From Thermomucor indicae-seudaticae (Eukaryota > Mucoromycota > Mucoromycetes > Mucorales > Lichtheimiaceae), in NCBI GenBank assembly GCA_000787465.1, contig JSYX01000525.1, forward strand, positions 1-24,832: 24,832 bases of DNA. The letters are read 5' to 3'. The position numbers were made by a program, and so were the translations under genes. Position 1 is the first letter of the stretch. Every line of letters begins with the position of its first letter. Positions 11,105 through 20,189 of the stretch are shown piece after piece. Below the pieces are notes generated by a model, which saw only the letters and a program-made list of their open reading frames with translations, ran no database searches and was not told the origin of the DNA.

Positions 11105-11683
11105 TTACAAAGACTTGGGGTCAAAATCTTCAATGACTGTAACAGTTGTGATAGCTTTCTTTGATTCATATGTCTGTACGGATGGCGCCTTTTTTACTTC
11201 TTCAGCACTCTTCTTGTCTTCTTGTTCTTCTTCTTCTTCTTCTTCCTCCCCTATATAAATGAGACATCTTCAGCAAAGGGAAATGAAACTTATAGAGATA
11301 TATAAACTTATTACCACCAGACATCAGGGCTTTTGCCTCTGCCAAGCGTTGTTCAATTTGTCGTTTCTGTTCAGCTCGCACAGCTGCCCGGAGCTCAAGC
11401 CTGTCCTTCCGTTCTTGTTCTTTGCGATACTCTTCGGCCTTCTTTTTTCGCTCGAGTTTTCGTTTACGGAATCCCGTCAGGAATTCTCTATTCGGCCGTC
11501 ATTGGTCAGATCGTGTTTTTTAGAACGATGATCAGATTCAGGAGCGATTTATTACCGTCTTGCTTTTGGATCAAACTCAATCACTTCAATCGTCTGTTGC
11601 TTTTTTTGTCTCTTCTTTGCATATGCTTTCGCGCCGGCCGTCAGAATATCGGTATTACTGATCTTGTTTTTTTGCTTTGGCAT
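11105..11683 (-). CDS. RRP17: NOL12/Rrp17-type ribosome biogenesis protein
   Basis: Family members are nucleolar proteins; yeast Rrp17 is a 5'-3' exonuclease acting in pre-60S rRNA processing. Three exons join in frame: 11683-11556, 11487-11315 and 11250-11105, giving 148 aa. The family core IEFDPKARREFLTGFRKRKLERKKKAEE spans the first splice junction and is decisive (listed here only in part as key residues FDPKAR and FLTGFRKRK). A basic helical region with ERKDRLELRAAVRAEQKRQI follows. The third exon opens with a poly-Glu run encoded by a GAA repeat, and the protein ends IEDFDPKSL. The last part echoes the first FDPKA motif. Introns are 68 and 64 nt. It is divergent from CCDC25, with start codons 144 bp apart. 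The protein is shorter than the human homologue, which is normal for fungi. Confidence 0.85.
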
Positions 11684-11827
11684 GATCGATGGAGACAAAA
11701 GCGTTGCTCCAAGAACAGGAAACAGTCCTAAATTCAGTGCAATTTACTCCCGCGGTTACAGCCGGTAACCAGTGCTGGTGCCGACGAAATTTTTCTACTG
11801 TGGTGCGAGATTGATTGACATTTCAAT
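11684..11827. promoter_or_regulatory. Shared divergent promoter of NOL12- and CCDC25-like genes
   Basis: Only 144 bp separate the two divergent ATG codons, so both 5' UTRs and promoters must overlap here. It contains no clear TATA box. A co-regulated ribosome/RNA-related gene pair is plausible but inferred from spacing alone. Confidence 0.6.
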
Positions 11828-12897
11828 ATGGTCCTGTACTTTCAAAGCAAAGGTAATGCACTTGTTTGTAGAAACGTTGCAAGTTCCAAGGTATTGAGAA
11901 CAGAATGCAGTGGTCGATCCTCCCGTTACGATTTACATGGGAAAGGACAAGTTCGAAAGTAAGCCAGAATTACCATGATGGTTCTTCAAGGTCATGATTT
12001 GTTAATACCAAGGATAGACGAGGAGCTGATCAAATATGGATTCCCGGAGGACGTATGGTAAACTGGCCTTTTCTGACTCTATATCTGTTTTGTTTTGGCT
12101 GAATTGATAACTAGATGTCATAGGGTAACGTCATGATTCGCTTTGAATCTGTACAAAGAGAGAGAGGGAGAGGATAGCTCATACGTGGGCGTTAAAAAGT
12201 TCCACGTCGATAAAATGTCCAGTGCGCACGTGTATGTTCGACTTCAACCTGGTCAGACATGGGATGACATACCGCCTGCAGTCATTGAAGACTGCGCACA
12301 GCTGGTCAAAGCAAACAGTATCGAAGGTATAGTAAAATGCAAAAGATCTCTCTCTCTGAACGGTTAGCCCAACGTGCGGAACGATTTTAGGCAATAAAAA
12401 GAACAACGTTACGGTGATTTATACACCATGGGATAACCTCAAAAAGACGCCCGGGATGGAGACAGGTCAGGTCACTTTTCATAACCATAAGAAGGTAAAG
12501 AGAGGACCTCAGTACAACATCCCGTATACCAACAATAACTACTTTAGGTTAGACGAGTCCACGTGGAAAAGCGGATCAATGAGATCGTAAACCGCCTCAA
12601 CAAGACGAAGGTGGAACGCCAAGTGGATCTTATGCAGGAAAAAATTCAGCGGGTAAAGTTGGATCGAAAAGCGCAGCGTGAAAAGGAGTTAGCAGAGGTA
12701 AAAGTTAACCTGTCTCCCTCATTGGACGCGCACCGTTTCACATTTTACCTTAGAAACAAGAAGCCCAAAGGCTGGCGGCAGAAAAGCGGAAAGCGGAAAA
12801 AGAAATCCAAGATCTGTTTGATGAACGCAATATGCGTAGTAACTGGAGAGAGACAGAGGTTGAAGATGTTAACGCTGCAGAAGAGGATTTCATGTAA
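11828..12897 (+). CDS. CCDC25: CCDC25/Jlp2 family NFACT-R protein
   Basis: The NFACT-R (DUF814) domain is shared with Rqc2/NEMF; the exact role of CCDC25/Jlp2 in fungi is unclear. Exons are 11828-11852, 11911-11958, 12018-12057, a proposed single nucleotide at 12124, 12200-12326, 12391-12494, 12548-12697 and 12754-12897, giving 212 aa, close to the human protein length. Key residues are MVLYFQSK at the start, [47 protein letters not shown] and [13 protein letters not shown] charged coiled coil ([18 protein letters not shown] onward) follows, and the protein ends AAEEDFM like its relatives. Without the one-nucleotide exon at 12124, GT-AG splicing either breaks the frame or deletes the conserved Val-Trp before FHVDK. 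All other junctions are canonical. Confidence 0.93.
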
Positions 12898-13292
12898 AAG
12901 GAACGCGATAAACAGCAAACTTGTGTTTCGGAAAAAAATTCGTGAACCCCTGGAGAATGTTTTTTCTTTTTTTCTTTTTTCTTGGCTTCGGGTAACGCCG
13001 TCGCGGATTTTATGGTGGTTGTTCCAGACCATGTTTTGCAGAAATTTGTTTTACGGATTCCGACCTTTATGCAACCATAGAAAATTTTTTTTAAACAAAA
13101 CGCAGATCATCGGCATTGGAAACCGCGTAACTGGAATTTCTTTTTTTAGTAACTACAAGGGACCAACCAAAAGTTTATTGTATAACTTTTTTTTTGGTTT
13201 TTCAATTCAAGATGGTATAAAAAGAACGAAACCATTTTTTTGCTCGTTGTCTCGTCTCTTTTCCGTACTACCGGTTCTTGTCAATTTTCTGC
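12898..13292. promoter_or_regulatory. Intergenic region with TATA box upstream of GNAT gene
   Basis: This T-rich tract separates the CCDC25 stop from the acetyltransferase start. TATAAAAA lies at 13216-13223, about 70 bp before the ATG, and is the clearest core promoter element in the window. The rest appears to be the CCDC25 3' UTR and upstream region; nothing else is evident. Confidence 0.6.
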
Positions 13293-14135
13293 ATGTCTTT
13301 GGTTGCATCTCGCTTCCCGGACGAACGCCACATTAGCCGTAAATTGACGATCAGCGTTGACCAAGCGCCCATCAACGTCCGACCAGTAATCAAGGGTAAT
13401 AATCATTGAATGTTTCATCCCAAAGTGTCATACTGATTCCCGCCCCGCCTTGCAGGTGCCACAAAGGAAGCAGCGCATACGCTTACAGACGCCTACAAAA
13501 GCGAGCCGCTCATGAGCTGCTGGCGAGACGAGCAAGAAGAAGACGACAGACACCACGAGTTTCTATATATCCTTTTCAAGAACATGATCAACACCGCCAC
13601 GTTACAGAGCCGAGATTTTGCGGTCCAAGTCGAAGGTTGCAAGGGTGTCTTGGTCTGGACGAACCAGCCGCAGGGCTGCCCATGGCCCCATGTCCTAAGC
13701 ACCGCCAAGCTGGCCAGCTACATTGGCTGGGGTTCTGCGTTGCGGACCGTACTCAAGTTTCAGCCGTCCTGTGACAAGATGCGACGCAAGGTGATGGCCG
13801 AATATGACGACATATCATCGTACATTACGATTGGTTACATTGGCGTCTTGCCGCACGAGCAACGCAAAGGTCTTGGTAGTGCGTTGCTTCAGCACGTGAT
13901 TGATAAAGCAGACGAAGCCGGTGGAGTGCCGATCCTGGTCCAGGCGTCGGATGAACGAGCCATTCGCTTTTTTGGAAAATTTGGGTTTGTGACCAAGGCG
14001 CAGATGGAAACCGGAAGCAGTCGCCGCCACAAGGTCTTGACGCGGTTTATGGTCCGTGAACCACGATCAGCGGCGGGTCCACGACGGCCGCTTCGGATTC
14101 GACCTGGTCGACACAATTCTGATTATTCCGCTTAA
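13293..14135 (+). CDS. GNAT-family N-acetyltransferase
   Basis: A GCN5-related acetyltransferase transfers acetyl from acetyl-CoA to an amine; the substrate cannot be told from sequence. Two exons, 13293-13395 and 13456-14135, give 260 aa. The acetyl-CoA-binding motif A is clear near residues 164-185: IGVLPHEQRKGLGSALLQHV, with the Q-x-x-G-x-G/S signature (QRKGLGS, 170-176). Motif B follows, with VPILVQASDERAIRFFGKFGF. This is the pattern of small fungal GNAT proteins that act on small molecules or proteins. The N-terminal 55 residues include the DAYKSEPLMSCW stretch typical of this subgroup. The tail after the domain is Arg/Pro-rich and probably disordered. The ATG is 70 bp downstream of a TATA box. 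It is convergent with the Rieske gene, 136 bp apart. Confidence 0.9.
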
Positions 14136-14271
14136 CCATTTTTGTTGGGCATTTTTGTATCATACACACATCTTATTGAAGAATCTACTTGTAAATATCT
14201 CTCTTTCTCTTTTAGACTATTAATATTGTCAAAAAATATACATAATGCTAGAGTTTTTTCAACTGTATTAT

Positions 14272-14772
14272 TTACCAACTCAGGTTTTTATCGTTTGCTA
14301 CAGGGCAATCTTTTTTCTTGTCTAGTACAGGACAGGCATTCAAGGTGGCCCAGCCACCTCCGGAACGGCCTCCTTTTTCCAATGCAAACTCCCAGTAATG
14401 CAAAGTACACATCAAAACAGGTCCAATTTCTGGTGGGTATTCGTCTTCTGCGACTTGGCCCAGATACGAGAGGTCGGCTCCAGCGTGCGGACAGTACCGG
14501 TCGGCTGTGTATTGCTGCCCGGTTGTCAGGGTGATTAATATCCTGTCCTTGTCTGACGGATCCACTTCGATCGTAGGCTCCTCTTGCTGCTTTTGTTTGG
14601 CTTCGCTGGTTATTGCTGGCTGCTCGATCGGCTTGGATTCCGATTTGACGGACCAAGATGCGTCAGCCTTGTCATTGCTGGATTCAGTCGCTTTGGGCGA
14701 TTCTTCCTTTGTGCTCGTGTTGGATGACTGGGCTTGATCGACACGCTTGTACTTGATGGTGGGTACAAACAT
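14272..14772 (-). CDS. Rieske [2Fe-2S] domain protein
   Basis: The protein carries a soluble Rieske-type cluster domain. The ligand motifs are CPHAGADLSYL and CTLHYWEF, which together give the C-x-H...C-x-x-H set. The spacer between the two is 25 residues, longer than the usual 15-17. The domain starts near VDPSDKDRILITL and ends with the GGWATLNACPV stretch typical of fungal Rieske ferredoxin-like proteins. The first half (MFVPTIKYKRVD then a Ser/Lys/Glu-rich stretch) looks disordered. With the ATG at 14772 the protein is 166 aa. The frame stays open upstream to about 14844, so a short extra 5' exon is possible and I could not settle the true start. No membrane segment is seen. Partner proteins are unknown. 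Confidence 0.78.
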   Translation of the reverse strand: MFVPTIKYKRVDQAQSSNTSTKEESPKATESSNDKADASWSVKSESKPIEQPAITSEAKQKQQEEPTIEVDPSDKDRILITLTTGQQYTADRYCPHAGADLSYLGQVAEDEYPPEIGPVLMCTLHYWEFALEKGGRSGGGWATLNACPVLDKKKDCPVANDKNLSW

Positions 14773-14844
14773 GACGAACAAGGCACAGAAGCGGTGCGTA
14801 TTATTGCCAGCCAATGTATTAGGGTATGACAGACTCCGCGGCAA

Positions 14845-15961
14845 CCGGGATTACATCACCCGACGGTTGCCTGGGAAGACTTTAATGTTGGACAACGGCA
14901 CCACGTCGAGTGAGGTGTTAAGGAAAGGAGGTTTTTATTACAGAAGTCAAGAGATATGCACAACGAAGGCCCCAAAGCGAACCGATACTTTCAAAACCAA
15001 GGCATAGTATGTTTTCAGACTGAGTTGGCCCATAACAGAACGGGACTTACTGGGTCAGTACCTAGTCAATGGCAATCAAGCAAAACCTTACGTGAAGGCA
15101 TGGCAGAGTCCGTGCGATATGATTAGGTAACAAAGAAAAGTGGTCGCTAGATCGATTGCATGTGCCAATTTCTCTCTGTATCCATGACCAACGCGATCGC
15201 TATATTGGAGGCGGCCGGGCGATTTCATATAGCGCGAGTACTGTAAAACTTTGCGTGTTGATTTGATCTATACACGGTCATATCATAATTAGCTATTCAT
15301 CCGCGATCTACCAGAACTAAAAGAGCGCTTTAGTAAAGGGCAGTAATCTCTTTCAGATAGGTAAGGTTGCAGACAATTTCTAATTCGGAAACCGTTCCTT
15401 ATTAATAAAATTTTTGCCAATCTTTCTTAATTTTCATTCCTGTCAACTTGAAGGGTTAACTGTCTACGAACAATTTACCATTGATCATGGATACTATTTA
15501 TGCCTCACTCGTTTTTGTTTCTTGCTACAAAGAAAAAATTATGGTGTTTATAACTTGATTAATATATCATTATTTGCTAATTGTTATGATTTCAAGACTT
15601 TGGGTATGTTACGGCGTTGCTTCCACTAGCAATGCATACTAATTAGCACGACTGAGTGCATATATTTTCAATGCCTTGATGGATGTGAGAAATAAAAAGA
15701 TAAGCACCACCACCTGTGTAGAAAATGCGTCTGTTAGAAGTCCAACGTTTCTACATTGTTTATACTGCTGCCTGCATCACCCTTTCCTTGGACTCTGTTA
15801 TTTAATAATGTTTGGTGAAGCATAGTACGTATGTGAGATTGAAAGGTATGCATCTTCTTTAAAAATGACAACAGTTGTCAGTGCCAAGAGTCAGCCCAAG
15901 TTTGTTTTAATGTTCCTACATAACATTCTATCGATGCAATAGTAAAAAGATATACATAGTA
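14845..15961. other. Gene-poor AT-rich stretch
   Basis: No open frame here shows a recognisable domain, splice pattern or codon bias. It presumably holds the 5' region of the Rieske gene and unclassified intergenic DNA. Confidence 0.5.
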
Positions 15962-16120
15962 CAGTACCCGCGCGATATATCGATAGGGTCAGTGACGTAA
16001 GAATACGATCGTTGTATCAAGTGGACATACGCCTGGAAAAAGCAAATCAGTGGTTGAAGAGGTCGATCGGTATATCGAGAATATCGATTTATCAAATATC
16101 GATATATCGCGCGGGTACTG
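15962..16120. mobile_element. Tc1/mariner-type MITE with 24-bp perfect inverted repeats
   Basis: The element is 159 bp. Its ends are exact inverted copies of 24 bp, starting CAGTACCCGCGC and continuing through ATATATCGATA (15962-15985 and 16097-16120). It is flanked on both sides by TA (15960-15961 and 16121-16122), the target duplication of Tc1/mariner transposons, and CAGT termini are common in that superfamily. There is no coding capacity, so it is a non-autonomous copy. The right inner part has extra copies of the ATATCGAT motif. Confidence 0.88.
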
Positions 16121-16122
16121 TA

Positions 16123-16524
16123 GGTGTCGCATTGCGACGTCAAGTAAGTAGCTTAAAAGCGGCGACTATGACTTCCAGTTTGTATACAAACCTGTTGTCA
16201 GCAAGGTCAAGAACCAGGCACCAACGTGTCGGGGCAAAAATGTTTGAAACAAGGTCGATTTGCATAAAACTGTAAATTTTTCCCACTGAAAAAATTTCTG
16301 TATAAAAGCGGCATGTGCGCAGGTGCTCTAGCCGACGTTTTTTTCGCTTTTGATCTGTAGCCATTAGACCTCGGGCTGACCCTTTCACACAAGCGAGCAG
16401 GCTCACGTTATGTAACAGCGTTACGTAACGTGTGTTCGTTGTCTGCGCACAGTGGATGGTATTCAGTGGATGGTATGGACCAACTTTCCTAATTGTTGTC
16501 ACTCGTGGCCATATTTCGTCCACT

Positions 16525-16557
<33 letters not shown>

Positions 16558-17218
16558 CTTTTGCTCGTCATTGGTCGTACCAAAGGAAAGATATTGATAC
16601 TGATACTATACCACTGCAGATTGGATATCAGTTGCTGACTACTTGCTTGCGGGCAGCAACCGTAGTCTTCCGCAAGCAGCTTGTACGGCCAAGTTTACAT
16701 TGTTCCCCGTTTTGGCTGCCGTTTTTCCAGGTAAACTGGGCACAGGATTATTGGAAGAGGCCGCCCATTAAACCTTTTGAACGTAGTCTCCGCCAAAATG
16801 AGTCCCCGTACGCGCTGCAATACTGTATGCGCACCTGATTCCCGTGCCTCATGCCATGCGGGGGTGAGGGGTGGCTTCCAAATCGCCCCGCCGTTACCGC
16901 GAGTAAGTTTACTAACGTTGCTGTGCCTCGCTGACAAACTAAACGCTTACATCTTTCTATTTCCCGTGGTCAGACGAGAAAGAGGTCCCTCGTCCGAAAT
17001 AATCATGTCCTCCTGCAAGAGTGAAAGAAGAAACTTTCAGGAATCCCTCCTCCTTCGACGAGTGTGGCTGATCCTGCTTCCACGCCGTCGTGTGCAACTG
17101 GATCTGTGGTAATGCCAATATGGCTTTACACGTAATACTCGTTTTACTTGGCGTAAAAGTGATATCACGTTTTAAACATTCTCTTATCCGTAAAAGAACC
17201 ATTTTTCTCGAAAATAAA
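16123..17218. other. Intergenic stretch with palindrome and CT microsatellite
   Basis: No gene is supported. Open frames on both strands lack domains and overlap simple repeats. It contains TATAAAA at 16301-16307. A near-perfect inverted repeat, CACGTTATGTAAC/GTTACGTAACGTG, has arms 16404-16416 and 16420-16432. A CT run lies at 16527-16555. No transcript can be assigned to the TATA motif. Confidence 0.5.
16527..16555. repeat. CT dinucleotide microsatellite
   Basis: About fourteen TC units form the longest simple repeat in the window. Confidence 0.95.
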
Positions 17219-17628
17219 TCACCACGGGAAACGGACCTAAAAAATGGAAAATATGCTGAAAATATGGAATATACGAAAAAACATGGATATTATATTCCAG
17301 AAATATGTGGATAATGAACATTCTAATGTTAACTGATCTTTCCCATGATAATTTGATCAATAAATGTTGTGTACTTTTTATAAACTCTGTCATAATTGAT
17401 CTGCTATGGGTATCCTAAGGAGTACTGGTTATTGGTCTGTATGGATGGTAACTGGATACCAGTTTGAGGCAGAATGCTGCTAAAATATGGGCAAGCCTAA
17501 AAAATATATGAAGGTCCTAAAAAACATATGCTGAAAATATAGGCTTTCTTGAGCAAACTCATATTTTTTATATCCCATATTTCCCCATATCTTTAGTATA
17601 ATTTCAGCATATTTTTTTCCCATGGTGA
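17219..17628. repeat. AT-rich element with imperfect terminal inverted repeats
   Basis: The left end reads TCACCACGGGAAA. The right end, read in reverse, is TCACCATGGGAAA, and both continue into AATATGCTGAAAATAT-like sequence. Inside, CCTAAAAAA followed by ATATGCTGAAAATAT occurs as direct copies near 17236 and 17517, with a further CCTAAAAAATATATG near 17497. There is no coding capacity and no clear target duplication. A decayed MITE-like repeat is the best reading. Confidence 0.5.
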
Positions 17629-17814
17629 AAGACTAACTCCAGTTTGCCTTTGCAAAAGATGTTGTGTTCTGGACAAAGGGATTCCATTTCAGATGATATC
17701 TTCTCATTAAGATATAATTAATTTGAGCAATTGTGAATACAAGGCAAACCAGGTTCATTAATCTTTCCTCGATGGTAAGCTCGTTTAACATCCTGTGCTT
17801 GACTGACGCTGATC

Positions 17815-17985
17815 TTAACTCCGGGGTCCTAGGTTTCCCCCCTCTTCACTGAGGAGGTCGGGGCCGAATGCGGGCCTCATTAACAGGGGTGGGTGGATGA
17901 GGGTACCTTACGCGGCCCTTCTTCGTCAGAGTGGCCGTGCCCACCAACTTTCGTGGTGGGCTTTACGGGCAAAAACATTAGACAT
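17815..17985. other. GC-rich structured block in AT-rich surroundings
   Basis: Base composition rises sharply to GC-rich here. The clearest feature is a hairpin, GCCCACCA-loop-TGGTGGGC, at about 17939-17961. A GGCC...GGCC pair lies just before it. The block has no open frame of note and no tRNA or 5S features I can recognise. It could be a structured RNA or the end of a retroelement. Confidence 0.35.
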
Positions 17986-18562
17986 TCCTGCAACTGGCAA
18001 ACGTGTTAATCGAATCTTCCTCTTGCGATAACGTTTTCTCCACTTTGCTAATTTACCCTGCCTTCTACGCAAACTTTATTTTCACGGTCTCATTTGTAGT
18101 TTCAATTACGCTTATTTCCAGTTACTGTATAAACCTGTATTTGCGAGCATAATCCAATTATATCGTATGTTGGAAGAAGTAACGCTCACTTGACGGGGGG
18201 CACCTGAGATAGAACATCCATCTTGTTTATCCGTGTAGTGTTCATGCTATTCCATAACACCCATACGTCAATATGATAACAGAATGAACGAGGTTTCTGA
18301 TAGAGCATATGACCAGTCGATCATTTTTCACATTCTTAATGTATTGGTCGAAAGCACTCACGGGAATACACGAGCACGACAAGCGTATTAGGAAAACCAG
18401 GACCTATCTGTGATACAGTGTATTTCTAGGAATATATCTGGCTTAGATCAGGAACAAACTAACAATTGTACTTGGAAATTCCTTGCAACGTCATCCACTC
18501 GATGTTGTTTGCAGCAGTACCCTCCTTTCTACTGGGATAAGGCCTTGTCAATGCAGATGTGC
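17986..18562. other. Intergenic stretch without recognised features
   Basis: AT-rich and downstream of the TXNDC17 stop. No gene, domain or strong repeat is visible. Confidence 0.5.
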
Positions 18563-19010
18563 TTATGCGGAACGAATAAATGCTTCCAGTTTAGCCTGGT
18601 CTGCACAATCAGCCTCAACAAGTCGTGCGGTCGGGCCATCCTTTCAAACACGTGCGGAGTCAAGCGTGAGAAGTTTCATGGAAATTCGAGATAGGGTTAC
18701 GTACATTGGACCAACGGAACAATGTCGGAATGGCAGAAAGGCCAAAACGTGTCCGGTACGGGTGGCCAGTGTTACCTTTCCATTCATTACGGTGACCGAC
18801 AGGTGCTTCAATGAGTGCGGCCGATGCAGAAGCGTGCGTCAGAATTGCCTTTCGAATCAAGGGATCGGCAATGACGCAATCTGGACACCACGATTCGGAT
18901 GTCTCAGGGACCTCCGTACCAAAGAACAGAACAAAAACTGGCTTGTATTCCCTCAGAGCTTGTTGGACGGTAGCGTCAAAGTTTTCAAGACTGGTACGAA
19001 TTGCCTTCAT
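18563..19010 (-). CDS. TXNDC17: Thioredoxin-domain protein TXNDC17 (TRP14-like)
   Basis: This family is made of small cytosolic disulfide reductases of the thioredoxin fold. Two exons, 19010-18705 and 18640-18563, give 127 aa, the usual family length. The active site is WCPDC at residues 41-45, the TXNDC17 signature that differs from the WCGPC of thioredoxin. It follows the family-typical VFVLFFGTE strand and an inserted loop. The cis-proline loop is SAIPTLFRW with Pro near 95. The second exon encodes ARLVEADCADQAKLEAFIRS, matching the family C-terminus. The 64-nt intron has a CTTGAC branch-like site. No signal peptide is present. It is an isolated gene with more than 250 bp to its neighbours. 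Confidence 0.92.
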
Positions 19011-19268
19011 TGTTACTAAAGTAGGTACACAAAGCTAGCTCTTTCGGAGCCCTTGCACCTTTAAAAAATTCTTTCAAGCAGACCTGCCTGCTATTCCCAT
19101 CGACAAACAAGTATCATATATCTGCTGCAAAAAAGGTAGGAACAATGCGTTTCAAAGCATTACGTCATGCATGGGACAAGAAAAAACTACCGCAAATAGT
19201 ACATATCCTTTGTTTGAATTAGACGATTATACAGTAGTAGCTAGAATAAATCATGGAGCTGCTGTAAG

Positions 19269-19912
19269 TCAAAAGGGGTAGTGTGCAAAGGCCAAGGCGC
19301 CGATTGCCACCGCGAGCGCATACTCGACAAAGCCAATAGACGTGTCTGCAATAGGGTGGCTAAAGATGATCTTCATGCCAGCCCATACAACTGCCACGAA
19401 AAAGTAGCTAAGGGAAAAAAGGAAAGATTGAGGAAACGGTGATAACAAATCATAGATAGCAAGCAAAGAAAGCCCTTACATCCAGACCAAAACCAGCACA
19501 GCAAGCGAAGGACCACCCGCGAGTGCGCTGTTCAAGACCAGAACGGTCAAGAGCAGTATCAATAAGTCGCGCAAGACATTGTTGACTTGGTCAAAGTTGC
19601 TCTAAAGTTTGAGCTTAAAATCATACGTATGCAAACTGAGAGATGCCTTCTTTTTTATACCCGAAGGGTTTGATTGCCTCCTCCAGTGGATATCATTCCG
19701 CCGCCACTGTTGGGATTGTTACCTCGTGCACCCTCTCCTGGCGGTGGTGGTGGTGCTTCTTGCTGCATCTCTTGAGGCGGTTGACGCTGCATTTGAACCA
19801 ATCCACCCTCTTCACCTGCAAAAAAGTAGCGGATAAACCACAACAATCCCCACAAAATCAATAGAGTGAATAGGGCTGCCCAGGTCGACTTTGGATATTT
19901 CGTAAGATCCAT
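19269..19912 (-). CDS. Unidentified small four-helix membrane protein
   Basis: Three exons join in frame: 19912-19661, 19601-19480 and 19407-19269, giving 170 aa. I do not recognise the family. The start MDLTKYPKSTW is followed by a hydrophobic helix (about 11-31). Next comes a Gln/Pro/Gly-rich linker with QRQPPQEMQQEAPPPPPGEG, then helices near 96-112, 116-140 and 150-167. The C-terminus is AFAHYPF. The last three helices are packed closely, as in a hairpin-type ER or mitochondrial membrane protein (inference). An in-frame ATG at 19954 would add 14 residues; I chose 19912 because the residues after it look like a normal N-terminus. The introns are 59 and 72 nt with canonical ends, and phases match, so the three pieces very likely form one protein. 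Confidence 0.75.
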
Positions 19913-20189
19913 TATAGATAACAAGAAGAAAAGGAAAGGTTTACTGGGACACACACGAAACCTTTTGCTTTATGTAGTGCCCACTCAAACAGTGATCCTC
20001 TTGTTCCAATTTATCAGTATGATTTCATCTTTTCCTTACTTGCTCTTGTAGATCCACTGACGCGATGCTTTTTACATCTTCCCCATGACTCTTCATTTTG
20101 GCCAGCCGTTGCTCAATTGTACTATATTCAATTTTCTTTCAAGAAGCAATCATATAAGATCCTAATATGATCCCGACGGGAAGCGTTCG
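19913..20189. other. Short gap with an unassigned 33-codon open stretch
   Basis: On the minus strand, about 20140-20045 is open, reads IEQRLAKMKSHGEDVKSI and ends at a good GTAAGG donor, like an exon. I could not find partner exons. It may be a remnant of another small gene, or the 5' UTR region of the membrane protein gene. Confidence 0.35.

Noticed and set aside
11333..11731. A 132-codon plus-strand frame
   Set aside because: Antisense shadow of the NOL12/Rrp17 exons; hydrophobic content comes from reverse reading of Lys/Glu codons.
12745..13032. Minus-strand 95-codon frame
   Set aside because: Overlaps the last CCDC25 exon and T-rich 3' DNA; no domain or splice context.
12563..13336. A 257-codon open frame on plus across the end of CCDC25
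   Set aside because: It reads through the CCDC25 intron at 12698-12753 and into the wrong frame. The spliced frame ends EEDFM, as expected for the family.
16140..16838. Overlapping frames on both strands around the CT repeat
   Set aside because: They run through the microsatellite (Ser-Leu or Arg-Glu runs), lack domains and disagree in strand.
17815..17985. Possible tRNA or 5S rRNA in the GC-rich block
   Set aside because: No A-box/B-box pair, no cloverleaf and no 5S consensus could be found by eye.
18483..19019. A 178-codon plus-strand frame
   Set aside because: It is antisense to TXNDC17, whose WCPDC active site and spliced C-terminus are convincing.
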